Assembly (NCBI RefSeq): GCF_000292525.1
Contig: NZ_AEYF01000040.1
Span: 124,001 to 188,000 of the forward strand
Length of the DNA stretch: 64,000 nucleotides
Source of the DNA: Rhizobium sp. CCGE 510
GTDB lineage: Bacteria; Pseudomonadota; Alphaproteobacteria; Rhizobiales; Rhizobiaceae
Reading direction: 5' to 3'
Part shown: piece by piece, positions 35,709 to 45,769 of the stretch
Layout of the letters: each line of letters opens with the position of its first letter
Numbering within the stretch: position 1 is the first letter of the stretch
Notes under the pieces: model-generated
What the model was told of the DNA's origin: nothing
Seen by the model: the letters and a program-made list of their open reading frames with translations, nothing else
The model's database searches: none
Translations under genes and position numbers: made by a program

Positions 35709-36098
35709 ATGGAATTCTATTTTCCGACCGAACTCGGCGAGCAGCTGGCGTTCTGCTCCGCCGCTTTCACGGCGTTGGCCGGCTTCATCATGATGTTTGC
35801 GCCGGGCCAGACCTTCCGTCTTCTCGGCCTGCAGGCGCAGGAGGGGCGGCCGGAAGGATATGGCGAGGGACGCTCGATGGGCGGTTTCTATCTCGGCTTC
35901 GGCCTGTCGGCGATCATGCTCGCCCAAGAGTGGATTTACATGGCGCTCGGCGCCGCCTTTGCGATGGCGGCCTTTGCCCGGATCATATCGATCCTGTCCG
36001 ATAAGGGGAGTAATCTCGTCAACTATTTACTTTTGGTTGTGCAAATAGTTTTGGCGGCGCTGCCGCTGCTCTATGTTTTCGGCTTCATCCAGACGTGA
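35709..36098 (+). CDS. Small membrane protein of unknown function (DUF4345-like)
   Basis: 129-residue integral membrane protein with four hydrophobic segments (about 12-33, 55-72, 74-90, 100-125). ATG at 35709 (MEFYFPTELGEQLAF) is the best start; a TTG at 35697 is in frame. GRSMGGFYLGFGLSAIML near 55-72 resembles DUF4345-type proteins, but I hold that loosely. It lies alone between priA and the ATP synthase operon, same strand, with 77 and 255 base gaps. Confidence 0.75.
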   Translation: MEFYFPTELGEQLAFCSAAFTALAGFIMMFAPGQTFRLLGLQAQEGRPEGYGEGRSMGGFYLGFGLSAIMLAQEWIYMALGAAFAMAAFARIISILSDKGSNLVNYLLLVVQIVLAALPLLYVFGFIQT

Positions 36099-36353
36099 AT
36101 CCATCGGCTGGCAGACGGCTTTCCCGGCCGGCTTCCAGGCCATTGCGCAATTTTGCGAACAGAAATTCATGTGAAAGGCGTATTCGGGCGTTACGCGTGT
36201 TGCGAGTCCGAACATCCTATGTTAGACGGACCCCGAATTTCGGAAGAAGCAAGAGGCTTCTCTTGTGATTTCTGGGGGAAATCAAAACGAATTCAAGATC
36301 ATAGGTTCGGCGTCCGCCGAGAGCCGGATTTTGGGTTGAAATCAGGGAAATTT

Positions 36354-36920
36354 GTGCCCGTGGCAGACACGTCCCAGCTTACATCTGGTGTTGCCGAGCG
36401 CTATGCTTCGTCGCTTTTCGATCTGGCGCTCGAGCAGGGTGTCGTCGACAGCGTCACCACCGATCTTGACCGTTTCCAGGCGATGCTGGATGAGAGCGCC
36501 GACCTGAAGCGTTTCGTCGCAAGCCCGGTTTTCTCTGCCGAGGACCAGTTGAAGGCGATCGCCGCCATTAGCGAGAAGGCCGGAATCAGCGGCTTCTTCG
36601 CCAATTTCCTGAAGGTCGTGGCGCGCAACCGCCGCCTGTTTGCCCTGCCGGGCATGATCAGGGCCTTCCGCATCATCGCCGCGAACCATCGCGGTGAAAT
36701 CTCCGCCGAGGTCACCTCGGCACATGCGCTTTCGCAAGCGCAGGAAACCGAATTGAAGGTGGCACTCAAGAGCGTTACCGGCAAAGACGTGACGATTGCC
36801 GTCACGGTTGATCCGTCAATTCTTGGTGGTCTGATCGTCAAGGTCGGGTCCCGCCAGATTGATACGTCTCTTCGTACCAAACTCTCCACTCTTAAGCTCG
36901 CATTGAAAGAGGTTGGCTGA
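36354..36920 (+). CDS. atpH: F1F0 ATP synthase delta subunit
   Basis: 188-residue stator subunit linking F1 to the peripheral stalk. It begins with GTG at 36354 (read as MPVADTSQLTSGVAERYASS), preceded by AGGGAAA at 36346; a second GTG at 36360 is possible. The RYASSLFDLALEQG motif is the OSCP/delta N-terminal helix, and the C-terminal VDPSILGGLIVKVGSRQIDTSLRTKL is diagnostic (core GGLIVKVGSRQID). It overlaps atpA by one base. The operon lacks F0 genes, as usual in rhizobia. Confidence 0.95.
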   Translation: MPVADTSQLTSGVAERYASSLFDLALEQGVVDSVTTDLDRFQAMLDESADLKRFVASPVFSAEDQLKAIAAISEKAGISGFFANFLKVVARNRRLFALPGMIRAFRIIAANHRGEISAEVTSAHALSQAQETELKVALKSVTGKDVTIAVTVDPSILGGLIVKVGSRQIDTSLRTKLSTLKLALKEVG

Positions 36921-38449
36921 TGGATATCCGCGCCGCGGAAATTTCCGCAATTCTCAAAGACCAGATCAAAAATTTCGGCAAAGAGGCAGAAGTCTCGGAA
37001 GTCGGCCAGGTTCTCTCCGTCGGTGACGGTATCGCCCGCGTCTACGGTCTGGACAATGTCCAGGCCGGTGAAATGGTCGAGTTCCCGGGCGGCATCCGCG
37101 GCATGGCGCTGAATCTCGAATCCGACAATGTCGGCGTCGTCATCTTCGGCTCCGACCGTGACATCAAAGAAGGCGACACCGTCAAGCGGACTGGCGCCAT
37201 CGTCGACGTTCCCGTCGGTCCGGAACTGCTCGGCCGCGTTGTCGATGCGCTCGGCAACCCGATCGACGGCAAGGGCCCGATCAATGCGACGCGCCGTTCG
37301 CGCGTCGACATCAAGGCCCCCGGCATCATTCCGCGCAAGTCGGTTCATGAGCCGATGTCGACCGGCCTCAAGGCCATTGACGCGCTGATACCGGTCGGCC
37401 GCGGCCAGCGCGAGCTGGTTATCGGCGACCGTCAGACCGGCAAGACCGCGATCCTTCTCGACGCCTTCCTCAACCAGAAGGCCATTCACGAGAACGGTCC
37501 GGAAGGCGAGAAGCTTTATTGCGTCTACGTCGCCATCGGCCAGAAGCGCTCGACCGTCGCTCAGTTCGTCAAGGTGCTCGAAGAGCGCGGCGCGCTGAAG
37601 TATTCGATCATCGTCGCGGCGACCGCCTCCGATCCGGCTCCGATGCAGTATCTGGCACCGTTTGCCGGCTGCGCCATGGGCGAATATTTCCGCGACAACG
37701 GCATGCATGCGCTGATCGGCTACGACGACCTGTCCAAGCAGGCCGTTTCCTACCGCCAGATGTCGCTGCTGCTGCGCCGCCCGCCGGGCCGCGAAGCCTA
37801 TCCAGGCGACGTTTTCTACCTGCATTCGCGCCTGCTTGAGCGCGCTGCGAAGATGAACGACGACCAGGGCGCCGGTTCGCTGACCGCTCTTCCGGTCATC
37901 GAAACGCAGGGCAACGACGTGTCGGCCTTCATTCCGACCAACGTGATCTCGATCACCGACGGCCAGATCTTCCTTGAAACCGACCTGTTCTACCAGGGTA
38001 TCCGCCCGGCGGTGAACGTCGGTCTGTCGGTTTCCCGCGTTGGTTCCGCAGCCCAGATCAAGGCGATGAAGCAGGTTGCCGGCTCGATCAAGGGTGAACT
38101 CGCCCAGTATCGCGAAATGGCCGCCTTTGCCCAGTTCGGTTCGGACCTCGACGCTTCGACGCAGCGCCTGTTGAACCGCGGTGCACGCCTGACCGAACTC
38201 CTGAAGCAGCCGCAGTTCTCGCCGCTGAAGACGGAAGAACAGGTCGCGGTGATTTTTGCCGGCGTTCACGGCTATCTCGACAAGCTGCCGGTCGCTTCGG
38301 TCGGCAAGTTCGAGCAGGGCTTCCTCTCGTATCTGCGTTCGGAAGGCTCCGCCATCCTCGACGCGATCCGCACGGAAAAGGCAATCAGCGACGATACCAG
38401 GGGCAAGCTCACCGCTGCTCTCGATACCTTCGCAAAGTCTTTCGCGTAA
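36920..38449 (+). CDS. atpA: F1F0 ATP synthase alpha subunit
   Basis: 509-residue non-catalytic nucleotide-binding subunit of F1. The Walker A GDRQTGKTAIL is near residues 170-180, the family signature PAVNVGLSVSRVGSAAQ near 363-379, and the catalytic-site Arg lies in that segment. MDIRAAEISAILKDQIKNF is the alphaproteobacterial N-terminus. It begins one base inside the atpH stop (TGATG), and atpG follows after 28 bases. Confidence 0.98.
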   Translation: MDIRAAEISAILKDQIKNFGKEAEVSEVGQVLSVGDGIARVYGLDNVQAGEMVEFPGGIRGMALNLESDNVGVVIFGSDRDIKEGDTVKRTGAIVDVPVGPELLGRVVDALGNPIDGKGPINATRRSRVDIKAPGIIPRKSVHEPMSTGLKAIDALIPVGRGQRELVIGDRQTGKTAILLDAFLNQKAIHENGPEGEKLYCVYVAIGQKRSTVAQFVKVLEERGALKYSIIVAATASDPAPMQYLAPFAGCAMGEYFRDNGMHALIGYDDLSKQAVSYRQMSLLLRRPPGREAYPGDVFYLHSRLLERAAKMNDDQGAGSLTALPVIETQGNDVSAFIPTNVISITDGQIFLETDLFYQGIRPAVNVGLSVSRVGSAAQIKAMKQVAGSIKGELAQYREMAAFAQFGSDLDASTQRLLNRGARLTELLKQPQFSPLKTEEQVAVIFAGVHGYLDKLPVASVGKFEQGFLSYLRSEGSAILDAIRTEKAISDDTRGKLTAALDTFAKSFA

Positions 38450-38477
38450 TCAGGCCCTAAGTTAGGACGGATCACGG

Positions 38478-39362
38478 ATGCCTTCACTTAAGGATCTGAA
38501 AAACCGGATCGCCTCCGTCAAGGCGACGCAGAAGATCACCAAGGCGATGAAAATGGTCGCCGCGGCGAAGCTTCGGCGTGCGCAGGAGGCGGCCGAGGCC
38601 GCCCGGCCCTATTCGCAGCGCATGGGTGCGGTTCTGGCGAACATCGCCAAGGCCGTCACCGAAGCGGATGGCGCGCCGACGCTGATGACCGGCACCGGCA
38701 AGGACCAGGTTCATCTGCTGGTGGTCTGCACGGCCGAACGCGGTCTGTGCGGCGGCTTCAACTCGCAGATCGCGCGCTTTGCGCGTGACCATGTGCGCAA
38801 GCTGCTTGCCGAGGGCAAGACGGTGAAGATCTTCACCGTCGGCAAGAAGGGTTACGACATCCTTCGCCGCGAATATGCGTCGTTGATCATCGAGCGCAAG
38901 GAATTGCGCGAGGTCAAGCGCGTCGGCTTCGAGAATGCGGACCAGATCGGCAAGCGCATCATCGAGATGTATGCTGCCGGCGAGTTCGACGTCTGCACGC
39001 TGTTCTATTCCGAATTCAAGTCGGTAATCAGCCAGATCCCGACGGCACAGCAGCTCATTCCGGCTTCAGCAGGAGCTGCGCCGGCTGAAGATGCCGCGCA
39101 CGCGGGCGCCGTCTACGAATATGAGCCGGATCCGGCGTCGATCCTCGAAGATCTGATCCCGCGCAACATCTCCGTCCAGATCTTCCGCGCGCTCCTTGAG
39201 AACGTCGCCGGCGAGATGGGCGCCAAGATGAGCGCGATGGACAATGCGACGCGTAATGCCGGTGAGATGATCAACAAACTGACGCTGAGCTACAACCGCC
39301 AGCGTCAGGCGCAGATCACCAAGGAACTCATTGAAATCATTTCGGGCGCGGAAGCGCTCTGA
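38478..39362 (+). CDS. atpG: F1F0 ATP synthase gamma subunit
   Basis: 294-residue central rotor shaft of F1. The N-terminal coiled coil MPSLKDLKNRIASVKATQKITKAMKMVAA and the C-terminal coiled coil ending NAGEMINKLTLSYNRQRQAQITKELIEIISGAEAL are both typical (cores KITKAMKMVAA and RQRQAQITKELIEI). The middle holds ERGLCGGFNSQIAR. A slightly enlarged Ala-rich insert near 197-212 (SAGAAPAEDAAHAG) is seen in rhizobial AtpG. It is 23 bases before atpD. Confidence 0.97.
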   Translation: MPSLKDLKNRIASVKATQKITKAMKMVAAAKLRRAQEAAEAARPYSQRMGAVLANIAKAVTEADGAPTLMTGTGKDQVHLLVVCTAERGLCGGFNSQIARFARDHVRKLLAEGKTVKIFTVGKKGYDILRREYASLIIERKELREVKRVGFENADQIGKRIIEMYAAGEFDVCTLFYSEFKSVISQIPTAQQLIPASAGAAPAEDAAHAGAVYEYEPDPASILEDLIPRNISVQIFRALLENVAGEMGAKMSAMDNATRNAGEMINKLTLSYNRQRQAQITKELIEIISGAEAL

Positions 39363-39385
39363 AGCTAGGAAAAGAGGGTCAGAAA

Positions 39386-40821
<1,436 letters not shown>

Positions 40822-40822
<1 letters not shown>

Positions 40823-41061
40823 TGAGCGACGCGCTTGACGAGATATTCTGCTGCGATCCCCTGAAAGGGGTCGTGGCGGATCTTCCGGAACCGGCAGCGC
40901 CGACCATCTATCGCGCCGATAATGGTGTGTTGATGATGGTGGTGGGCCTGGTCCAGAGCGAGGAAGGCCTCGGTTATCTCGACCAAGCGATACTGCACTG
41001 CCCGTTCTGCGGGACCCAATTGCAAGATGCGAAAGCCATAGCCGAGAAGGTAAGTCACTGA
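40822..41061 (+). CDS. 79-residue CxxC protein encoded between atpD and atpC
   Basis: Starts at the ATG within the atpD stop (TGATG at 40820-40824) and ends in the TGATG that starts atpC, so it is coupled on both sides. The sequence MSDALDEIFCCDPLKGVVAD has a Cys pair near residues 10-11; a C-terminal HCPFCGTQLQD (near 59-69) is half of a zinc-ribbon-like motif. I do not recognise a family. The reading frame has GC-rich third positions like its neighbours and preserves frame-independent coupling, which supports a real gene. It may be an F1 assembly or regulatory factor; that is inference only. Confidence 0.7.
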
Positions 41062-41468
41062 TGGCTGACAATTTCAACTTTGAGCTCGTTTCGCCGGAGC
41101 GTCTGCTGCTGTCGGAGATGGTGACTGAGGTCGTCATTCCCGCAACCGAAGGCGAGATGACTGTTATGGCGCACCACGCGCCAACGATGACGACGGTCAA
41201 GCCCGGTGTCGTGAGCGTCCGTTCGGCTTCCGGCAAGAAGCAGGATTACGTCGTATTCGGCGGTTTTGCCGATATCCTGCCGACCGGCTGCACATTGCTT
41301 GCCGAATCCGCCGTTCCGGTCGAGGAACTCCACAAGGACGAGCTGACCCGTCGCATCGAGGCCGCCCGCACGGAACTCGAGAATACCGAGCTGCATGAGC
41401 ATAAGTCGAAGCTCGAGCATTTCATCATGGAACTGACGCATCTGAGCGGCGTCGTCCAGCAGGATTGA
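41061..41468 (+). CDS. atpC: F1F0 ATP synthase epsilon subunit
   Basis: 135-residue rotor-linked subunit that can inhibit ATP hydrolysis. The N-terminal beta-sandwich motif FELVSPERLLLSEMVTEVVIPATEGEMTVMAHHAPTMT (cores SPERLLLSEMV and PATEGEMTVM) is diagnostic, and a C-terminal helical pair covers about 88-130. It starts one base inside the stop of the 79-aa gene. A strong terminator follows at 41493, closing the operon. Confidence 0.96.
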   Translation: MADNFNFELVSPERLLLSEMVTEVVIPATEGEMTVMAHHAPTMTTVKPGVVSVRSASGKKQDYVVFGGFADILPTGCTLLAESAVPVEELHKDELTRRIEAARTELENTELHEHKSKLEHFIMELTHLSGVVQQD

Positions 41469-41492
41469 TCGCAATCGACTGCAACGATCAAA

Positions 41493-41517
41493 GGCGGCTG
41501 CAACAGCCGCCTTTTTT
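41493..41517 (+). terminator. Intrinsic terminator of the atpHAGDC operon
   Basis: GGCGGCTG and CAGCCGCC form a perfect 8-bp stem around CAA, followed by six Ts (41512-41517). It lies 24 bases after the atpC stop. Confidence 0.93.
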
Positions 41518-41597
41518 GTTGGTTCGTCTCTCGGGATGGGGCAGGCTGAGTCCATCGGCGGCTTCAAAGGAAGACGTGGCGGATATGCCTGATCGTC

Positions 41598-42335
41598 TCA
41601 GTAGCCGGTGCCGCCACGCAGCTCGATGACGAGCGTCTTCAATAGAATCTTCAAGTCGAGCAGCAGGCTGAAATGCCTGACATAGTAGATATCGCAGGCG
41701 ATGCGGGCGCGGGCTTGCAACGGCCGTGCCGTCGGGCCGCGCCAGCCGCGTGTCTGCGCCAGGCCGGTGATGCCGGGACGCATGACGTGGCGGTGGTGGT
41801 AGTCCGGCACCAGCTCCTCGTAGAGCCTGCCGGCTGCGCGCATATTGACCGCATGGCAGCGCGGACCGACCAGCGACATCTCGCCCAAAAGGACGTTGAA
41901 AAGCTGCGGCAGCTCGTCGATGTTGGTCCTTCGAAGCAATGCGCCGACAGCTGTCATCCGGCTGTCGCCCTTGACGGTCTGCTGAATGCCGCTCGGATCA
42001 CAAGCGTCTGCGCGCATCGAGCGGAACTTGAAGACCGTGATCTTCCGGCCGTTCAGCCCCCAGCGGATCTGGCGGAAAAATACCGGGCCGCCATCGTCGA
42101 GTTTGATGAAGAGAGCGATTGCCAGAAAAAACGGCGCCAGCACAATGAGGGCGCTGAGAGAGGCGACGATATCGAACAGCCGCTTCATGCCCAGCCGCAC
42201 GATCATCTTTCTTTCGACGAGGGGAAAACTATCCGGCTGGCGAATGTTGGAGTTGGCGATAACCAGGGTCTTGGTTTTGTCCTGACGCTGAGACGGATCG
42301 AAGCGTGAATTCGTCTTCGAAGTAAAAGCATTCAT
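41598..42335 (-). CDS. Undecaprenyl-phosphate sugar phosphotransferase (ExoY-like)
   Basis: 245-residue bacterial sugar transferase that would load the first sugar-phosphate onto undecaprenyl phosphate for exopolysaccharide or another polymer. One membrane helix (about 57-80) is followed by the catalytic core: FFRQIRWGLNGRKITVFKFRSM near 86-108 (KFRSMR), RRTNIDELPQLFNVLLGEMSLVGPR near 134-158 (DELPQ and SLVGPRP-like), and PGITGLAQTRGWRG near 188-201. It is a small PglC/ExoY-size enzyme, not the large WbaP type. No polymer cluster adjoins it. Confidence 0.9.
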   Translation of the reverse strand: MNAFTSKTNSRFDPSQRQDKTKTLVIANSNIRQPDSFPLVERKMIVRLGMKRLFDIVASLSALIVLAPFFLAIALFIKLDDGGPVFFRQIRWGLNGRKITVFKFRSMRADACDPSGIQQTVKGDSRMTAVGALLRRTNIDELPQLFNVLLGEMSLVGPRCHAVNMRAAGRLYEELVPDYHHRHVMRPGITGLAQTRGWRGPTARPLQARARIACDIYYVRHFSLLLDLKILLKTLVIELRGGTGY

Positions 42336-42502
42336 AACGCAAGGTCCACAAGTTTAGATGCGATACTGAACTGAAGTGAGACAAATACATGCTCTTCTAT
42401 CGTTTGTCATCGGTCTAAATAAGAAATTGCTAACCCGAATGAGGCCAAAAATGGGAGTATTTCCTTTTAAAAATAACGCCAGTAGTTGAGCTTGCTGGGG
42501 AA

Positions 42503-43723
42503 TTATACTTTAAAAGGAGTAGCCCGATTGGATTGCCGGGATGTCAGACGATTGCCGACGTCGATCGCCGGCCTTTCGAGCATGAAGTAGCTGAGGCTCG
42601 CGGCCAGAAGGACGAGCGCAGTGGCCAGTCCACAAGACTGCAGCCAGCCGATGACGACATTTTCCGAGGAAACGCCGAATGAGCCCGGGTCGAGTCTCTG
42701 GATCGATATCAGGATGATCTCCTGCCAGATATAGATGCCGAAGGAGATTTTCGCGATGTAGCGAACAGGCGGGTTGTCGAGCAGCCTGCCGAGTTGTTGC
42801 GAATGGCAGAGCGAAACGAGGGCCGTAGCGACCGCCAGCGGGAAGACCGGGAAGCCATAGGGAATTTCGAGCCAACCGTAAGCTTCGGCGGAGCCGCCGG
42901 GCGATATCACGAGACGGTAGCCGGCAACGGCAAGAGCCAGCAGCGCTGCTGCATCGAACCAGGCGGAGGGCCTCCTAGGCAGCATGATCTCGACGCCGGC
43001 GGCAAGCGCGCCGAGGGCGAAGACGGCGAAGAATCCGATCGGATTATATCGCGGCATCCACTCCTTAGCCCCGCCCTGGAGGCCGTATTGCCAGCCGCGT
43101 CCGATGTCATCGAGCGGAAAGGCGGTGAGGACCAGCACGTGGGCGAGCAGCACGCCCGCAATGACGCAGAGCCAGGCAAAGCGGGCAAGCAACGGACGCT
43201 GCCTCAGGACGGACAAACGAAACAGCAGGAAAAAGCAGGCGGGCAGGAGCACATAGCTGGTGACCTCGAAGGGAATGGACCAGAGCGGCCCATCGGCTTC
43301 GACCGGAAAGAAGGTGCGCCAATGCCACTGGCTCATGAACAGCAGCCCGGAGACGTAGCGGAGGGCGAGCTCCGGCGTCAGCGGCAGGGCAAGCAGCGTC
43401 AGGCTGAGGGCGAAGCTGACGGTTGCGGCCGCCCAGAAGCCTGGAGCGATGCGCGCCGCCCTGCGGATTGTGTAATGGCGGAGGCTGGGCATGGTGCGGC
43501 CGTCGTCGAGCGCGCGCCAGAAGGGATGAGCAAGAAGAAAGCCGCTGAGCACGAAGAAAATGGCAACGCCGAAATTGCCGAAACGGAGGATGTTTGCGGT
43601 CGGTCCCAGTTCGTCGGGAATTCTGCGCATGTCCAATCGGAGCGCGAGATGGTGGGCGAGCACCAGCAGACAGGCCGTTGCGCGCAGAAAGTCCGCTCCG
43701 GCCAGTCTCTCCTGTTGGCGCAT
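42503..43723 (-). CDS. Acyltransferase-3 family membrane protein
   Basis: About 406 residues, with about ten hydrophobic segments. It is a member of the acyltransferase-3 (OafA/NodX-like) family that O-acetylates surface polysaccharides. The family N-terminus is seen in GADFLRATACLLVLAHHLALRLD near residues 9-31, with the conserved His pair, and FGVAIFFVLSGFLL near 48-61. An in-frame alternative start at 43780 adds 19 Cys/Lys-rich residues. It is upstream of the sugar transferase on the same strand with a 167-base AT-rich gap, so both may modify the same glycan. Confidence 0.88.
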   Translation of the reverse strand: MRQQERLAGADFLRATACLLVLAHHLALRLDMRRIPDELGPTANILRFGNFGVAIFFVLSGFLLAHPFWRALDDGRTMPSLRHYTIRRAARIAPGFWAAATVSFALSLTLLALPLTPELALRYVSGLLFMSQWHWRTFFPVEADGPLWSIPFEVTSYVLLPACFFLLFRLSVLRQRPLLARFAWLCVIAGVLLAHVLVLTAFPLDDIGRGWQYGLQGGAKEWMPRYNPIGFFAVFALGALAAGVEIMLPRRPSAWFDAAALLALAVAGYRLVISPGGSAEAYGWLEIPYGFPVFPLAVATALVSLCHSQQLGRLLDNPPVRYIAKISFGIYIWQEIILISIQRLDPGSFGVSSENVVIGWLQSCGLATALVLLAASLSYFMLERPAIDVGNRLTSRQSNRATPFKV

Positions 43724-43879
43724 CTTGTCCTTCGCCTCACAACACCGCGCGCCTTTTAGATGCGCGGTGTTGCAACACATTGAATAACCCCATGATTATT
43801 TCTTATATCGATTCCGATTTAAGAAACTATGCAGTGCCCTTTCCGCGGTGAGCCGCGATGGGCAAGGCCGCGAATGGGT

Positions 43880-44890
43880 TCAGGCCAGCAGTTCGTTGGT
43901 GTAATAGGCGGAAAAGTCCGGCTTCTCCTTGAGTGCGGCGCCATTCGCATCGACCAGGATGCCGTTCTCGACCAGGAAGCCGCCCATGGCATCGGCCTTG
44001 GCCGGGTCGAGAGTGCCGATCACGCCGGCCTCGGACTTCAGGAAGTGTCCGTCGATCAATGCCTTCAGCGAAGCTTTCACCAGTTCCGTGTTCATCAGCG
44101 CGCCGTTGCTTCCTGATATCAGCAGCTCGCAGGCTTCGTCGGGATGATCGACGGAATAGGCATACCCCTTTCGCGTTGCCTGAATGAAAGCGCGGGCATT
44201 TTCCGGACTTGCCGAGAGATAGGCATCGCTGGAGACGATGACCGTCGTTTGCTCGTCGGGAACGCCATAATCGGCATAGTGGAAGCGGCCGATCTTGCGT
44301 TGTTCCAGCTCGGCGGCGATGCCTTCCCAGGTGTAGATCTCCAGGGTGAAATCGATCGAGCCATTGTCCAGCGCCTCGTAGGCGGAGGTGCCGAGCGTGA
44401 CGGTCTTGACCTCGCCTTTGCCGCCATCGTTGCGGATCATCGCGGAGATCAAAGCGCTCTCCCAGGTTCCGCCGAAGCCGCCATAGGTCTTGCCGTCGAG
44501 ATCCTTAGGGCTCTTGATGTCGTCGCGTCCGCCCTTGTAGATCAGGCGCGCTGTTTCGGTCTGGACGACGCCGTAGACCATCTTCACGTCGCCGCCGGCG
44601 GCGCGCTGCATGAGGGCCTCGATCTCGCTGCTGATGCCGAAGTCGGCGACGCCGTTCGACACCAGCGTTCCGGCGCTGGTGTCGGTGAAGGGAAGAATTT
44701 CGACGTCGAGACCGGCGGCCTCGTAGAAGCCCTTCGCCTTGGCGACATAGATGCCGATATGGTTGGTGTTCGGCGTCCAATCGAGCGCCATGCGCACCTT
44801 TGCGGGCGCCGACTGGGCCAAGGCCGTGCGGCCGACAAGGCTTGCGGCAATGGCGGCGAAGATCGTCTGGCGACGGGTGAGAAGCAGCAT
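43880..44890 (-). CDS. thiY: Thiamine-precursor ABC transporter, substrate-binding protein (ThiY-like)
   Basis: 336-residue periplasmic binding protein of the NMT1/THI5-like family. A signal peptide is at about 1-25 (LLTRRQTIFAAIAASLVGRTALAQ). The family motif is RMALDWTPNTNHIGIYVAKAKGFYEAAG near 32-60 (core DWTPNTNHIG), and YGGFGGTWES near 137-146 is the other conserved block. It is last in the TPP-riboswitch-led ykoF-thiX-thiZ-thiY operon, so the ligand is probably a pyrimidine such as HMP or a formylaminopyrimidine. A palindromic repeat separates it from thiZ. Confidence 0.9.
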   Translation of the reverse strand: MLLLTRRQTIFAAIAASLVGRTALAQSAPAKVRMALDWTPNTNHIGIYVAKAKGFYEAAGLDVEILPFTDTSAGTLVSNGVADFGISSEIEALMQRAAGGDVKMVYGVVQTETARLIYKGGRDDIKSPKDLDGKTYGGFGGTWESALISAMIRNDGGKGEVKTVTLGTSAYEALDNGSIDFTLEIYTWEGIAAELEQRKIGRFHYADYGVPDEQTTVIVSSDAYLSASPENARAFIQATRKGYAYSVDHPDEACELLISGSNGALMNTELVKASLKALIDGHFLKSEAGVIGTLDPAKADAMGGFLVENGILVDANGAALKEKPDFSAYYTNELLA

Positions 44891-44909
44891 AGTGACCTCC
44901 TCAGGTCTC

Positions 44910-44960
44910 TAGAGCGTGATGCCGAAAAGTGTGAGCGGTTTCTCACGACAGCATGCTCTA
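44910..44960. repeat. Dispersed rhizobial-type palindromic repeat inside the thi operon
   Basis: TAGAGCGTGATGCCGAAAAG to GCATGCTCTA at 44910-44960 has TAGAGC/GCTCTA ends and an inner CCGAAAAGTGTGAGCGG core. This resembles a palindromic element found very widely in Rhizobium and Agrobacterium intergenic DNA. It sits in the 99 bases between thiZ and thiY and could form an RNA hairpin affecting the thiY level. Confidence 0.7.
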
Positions 44961-44989
44961 ACTCTATAATGGAGAACAGGATTCAGATT

Positions 44990-45769
44990 TTAGGCCGACC
45001 GGCCTGAAATCATCCTGTCCAGCGGATGAAGCAGTGTTTGCAGGATTTCGGTCTCGATCGCCTGGGCCGCCGGCGAGCCGAGATCGGCAATGCTCCTCGG
45101 ACGGGGCAGGGGAACGTGGAATTCGCGGATGATACGCGCTGGGCGGGCCGAAAGCACGTAGATCCGGTCGGAGAGGAACACGGCCTCGCGGACATCGTGG
45201 GTGATCAGCAGCGCCGTCCAGCGGTGTTCGGTCCACATGCCCTGCAGCCATTCCTGGATCTGCGTGCGGGTCAGCGCGTCGAGCGCGCCGAACGGCTCGT
45301 CGAGCAGCAGCATGTCCTGGCTCTGGACGACCGTGCGCAGCAGGGCGGCGCGCTGGCGCATGCCGCCTGATAGTTCGGATGGATAATGGTGTTCAAAACC
45401 GGCAAGGCCGAAGCGCTCAAACAGCGGCGCCACCGTGGCGCGGGCCGCGCGGCGGCTCATGCCGCCCACTTCGAGGCCAAGCGCGGCATTGTCGATGATC
45501 CGGCGCCAGGGCATCAGCGCATCGCGCTGCGGCATGAAGGCGAAGGAATGCGGCGCCTGTTCCAAGGGCGCGCCCTTGAAAAGCACGGCGCCGGAATCCG
45601 GACGTAGCGCCTGTGTCAGCAATCGCAGCACCGTCGATTTACCGGAGCCGGACGGGCCGACGATCGAAACGAACTCGCCGTTGGCCACCGTCAGCGATAT
45701 ATCGCCCAGCACCTTCATGCCGTCGAAAGACTTCGAGGCGTTGCGCAGTTCGACCATCGTATCGCTCAT
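44990..45769 (-). CDS. thiZ: Thiamine-precursor ABC transporter, ATP-binding protein (ThiZ-like)
   Basis: 259-residue ATPase of the nitrate/sulfonate/taurine-type ABC group. Walker A GPSGSGKSTVLRLL lies near residues 38-51, the Q-loop in FMPQRDALMPW near 78-88, signature LSGGMRQRAALLR near 132-144, and Walker B MLLLDEPFGALDALTR near 152-167. Its start overlaps the end of thiX by four bases. The membrane partner is ThiX and the binding protein ThiY. Confidence 0.92.
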   Translation of the reverse strand: MSDTMVELRNASKSFDGMKVLGDISLTVANGEFVSIVGPSGSGKSTVLRLLTQALRPDSGAVLFKGAPLEQAPHSFAFMPQRDALMPWRRIIDNAALGLEVGGMSRRAARATVAPLFERFGLAGFEHHYPSELSGGMRQRAALLRTVVQSQDMLLLDEPFGALDALTRTQIQEWLQGMWTEHRWTALLITHDVREAVFLSDRIYVLSARPARIIREFHVPLPRPRSIADLGSPAAQAIETEILQTLLHPLDRMISGRSA

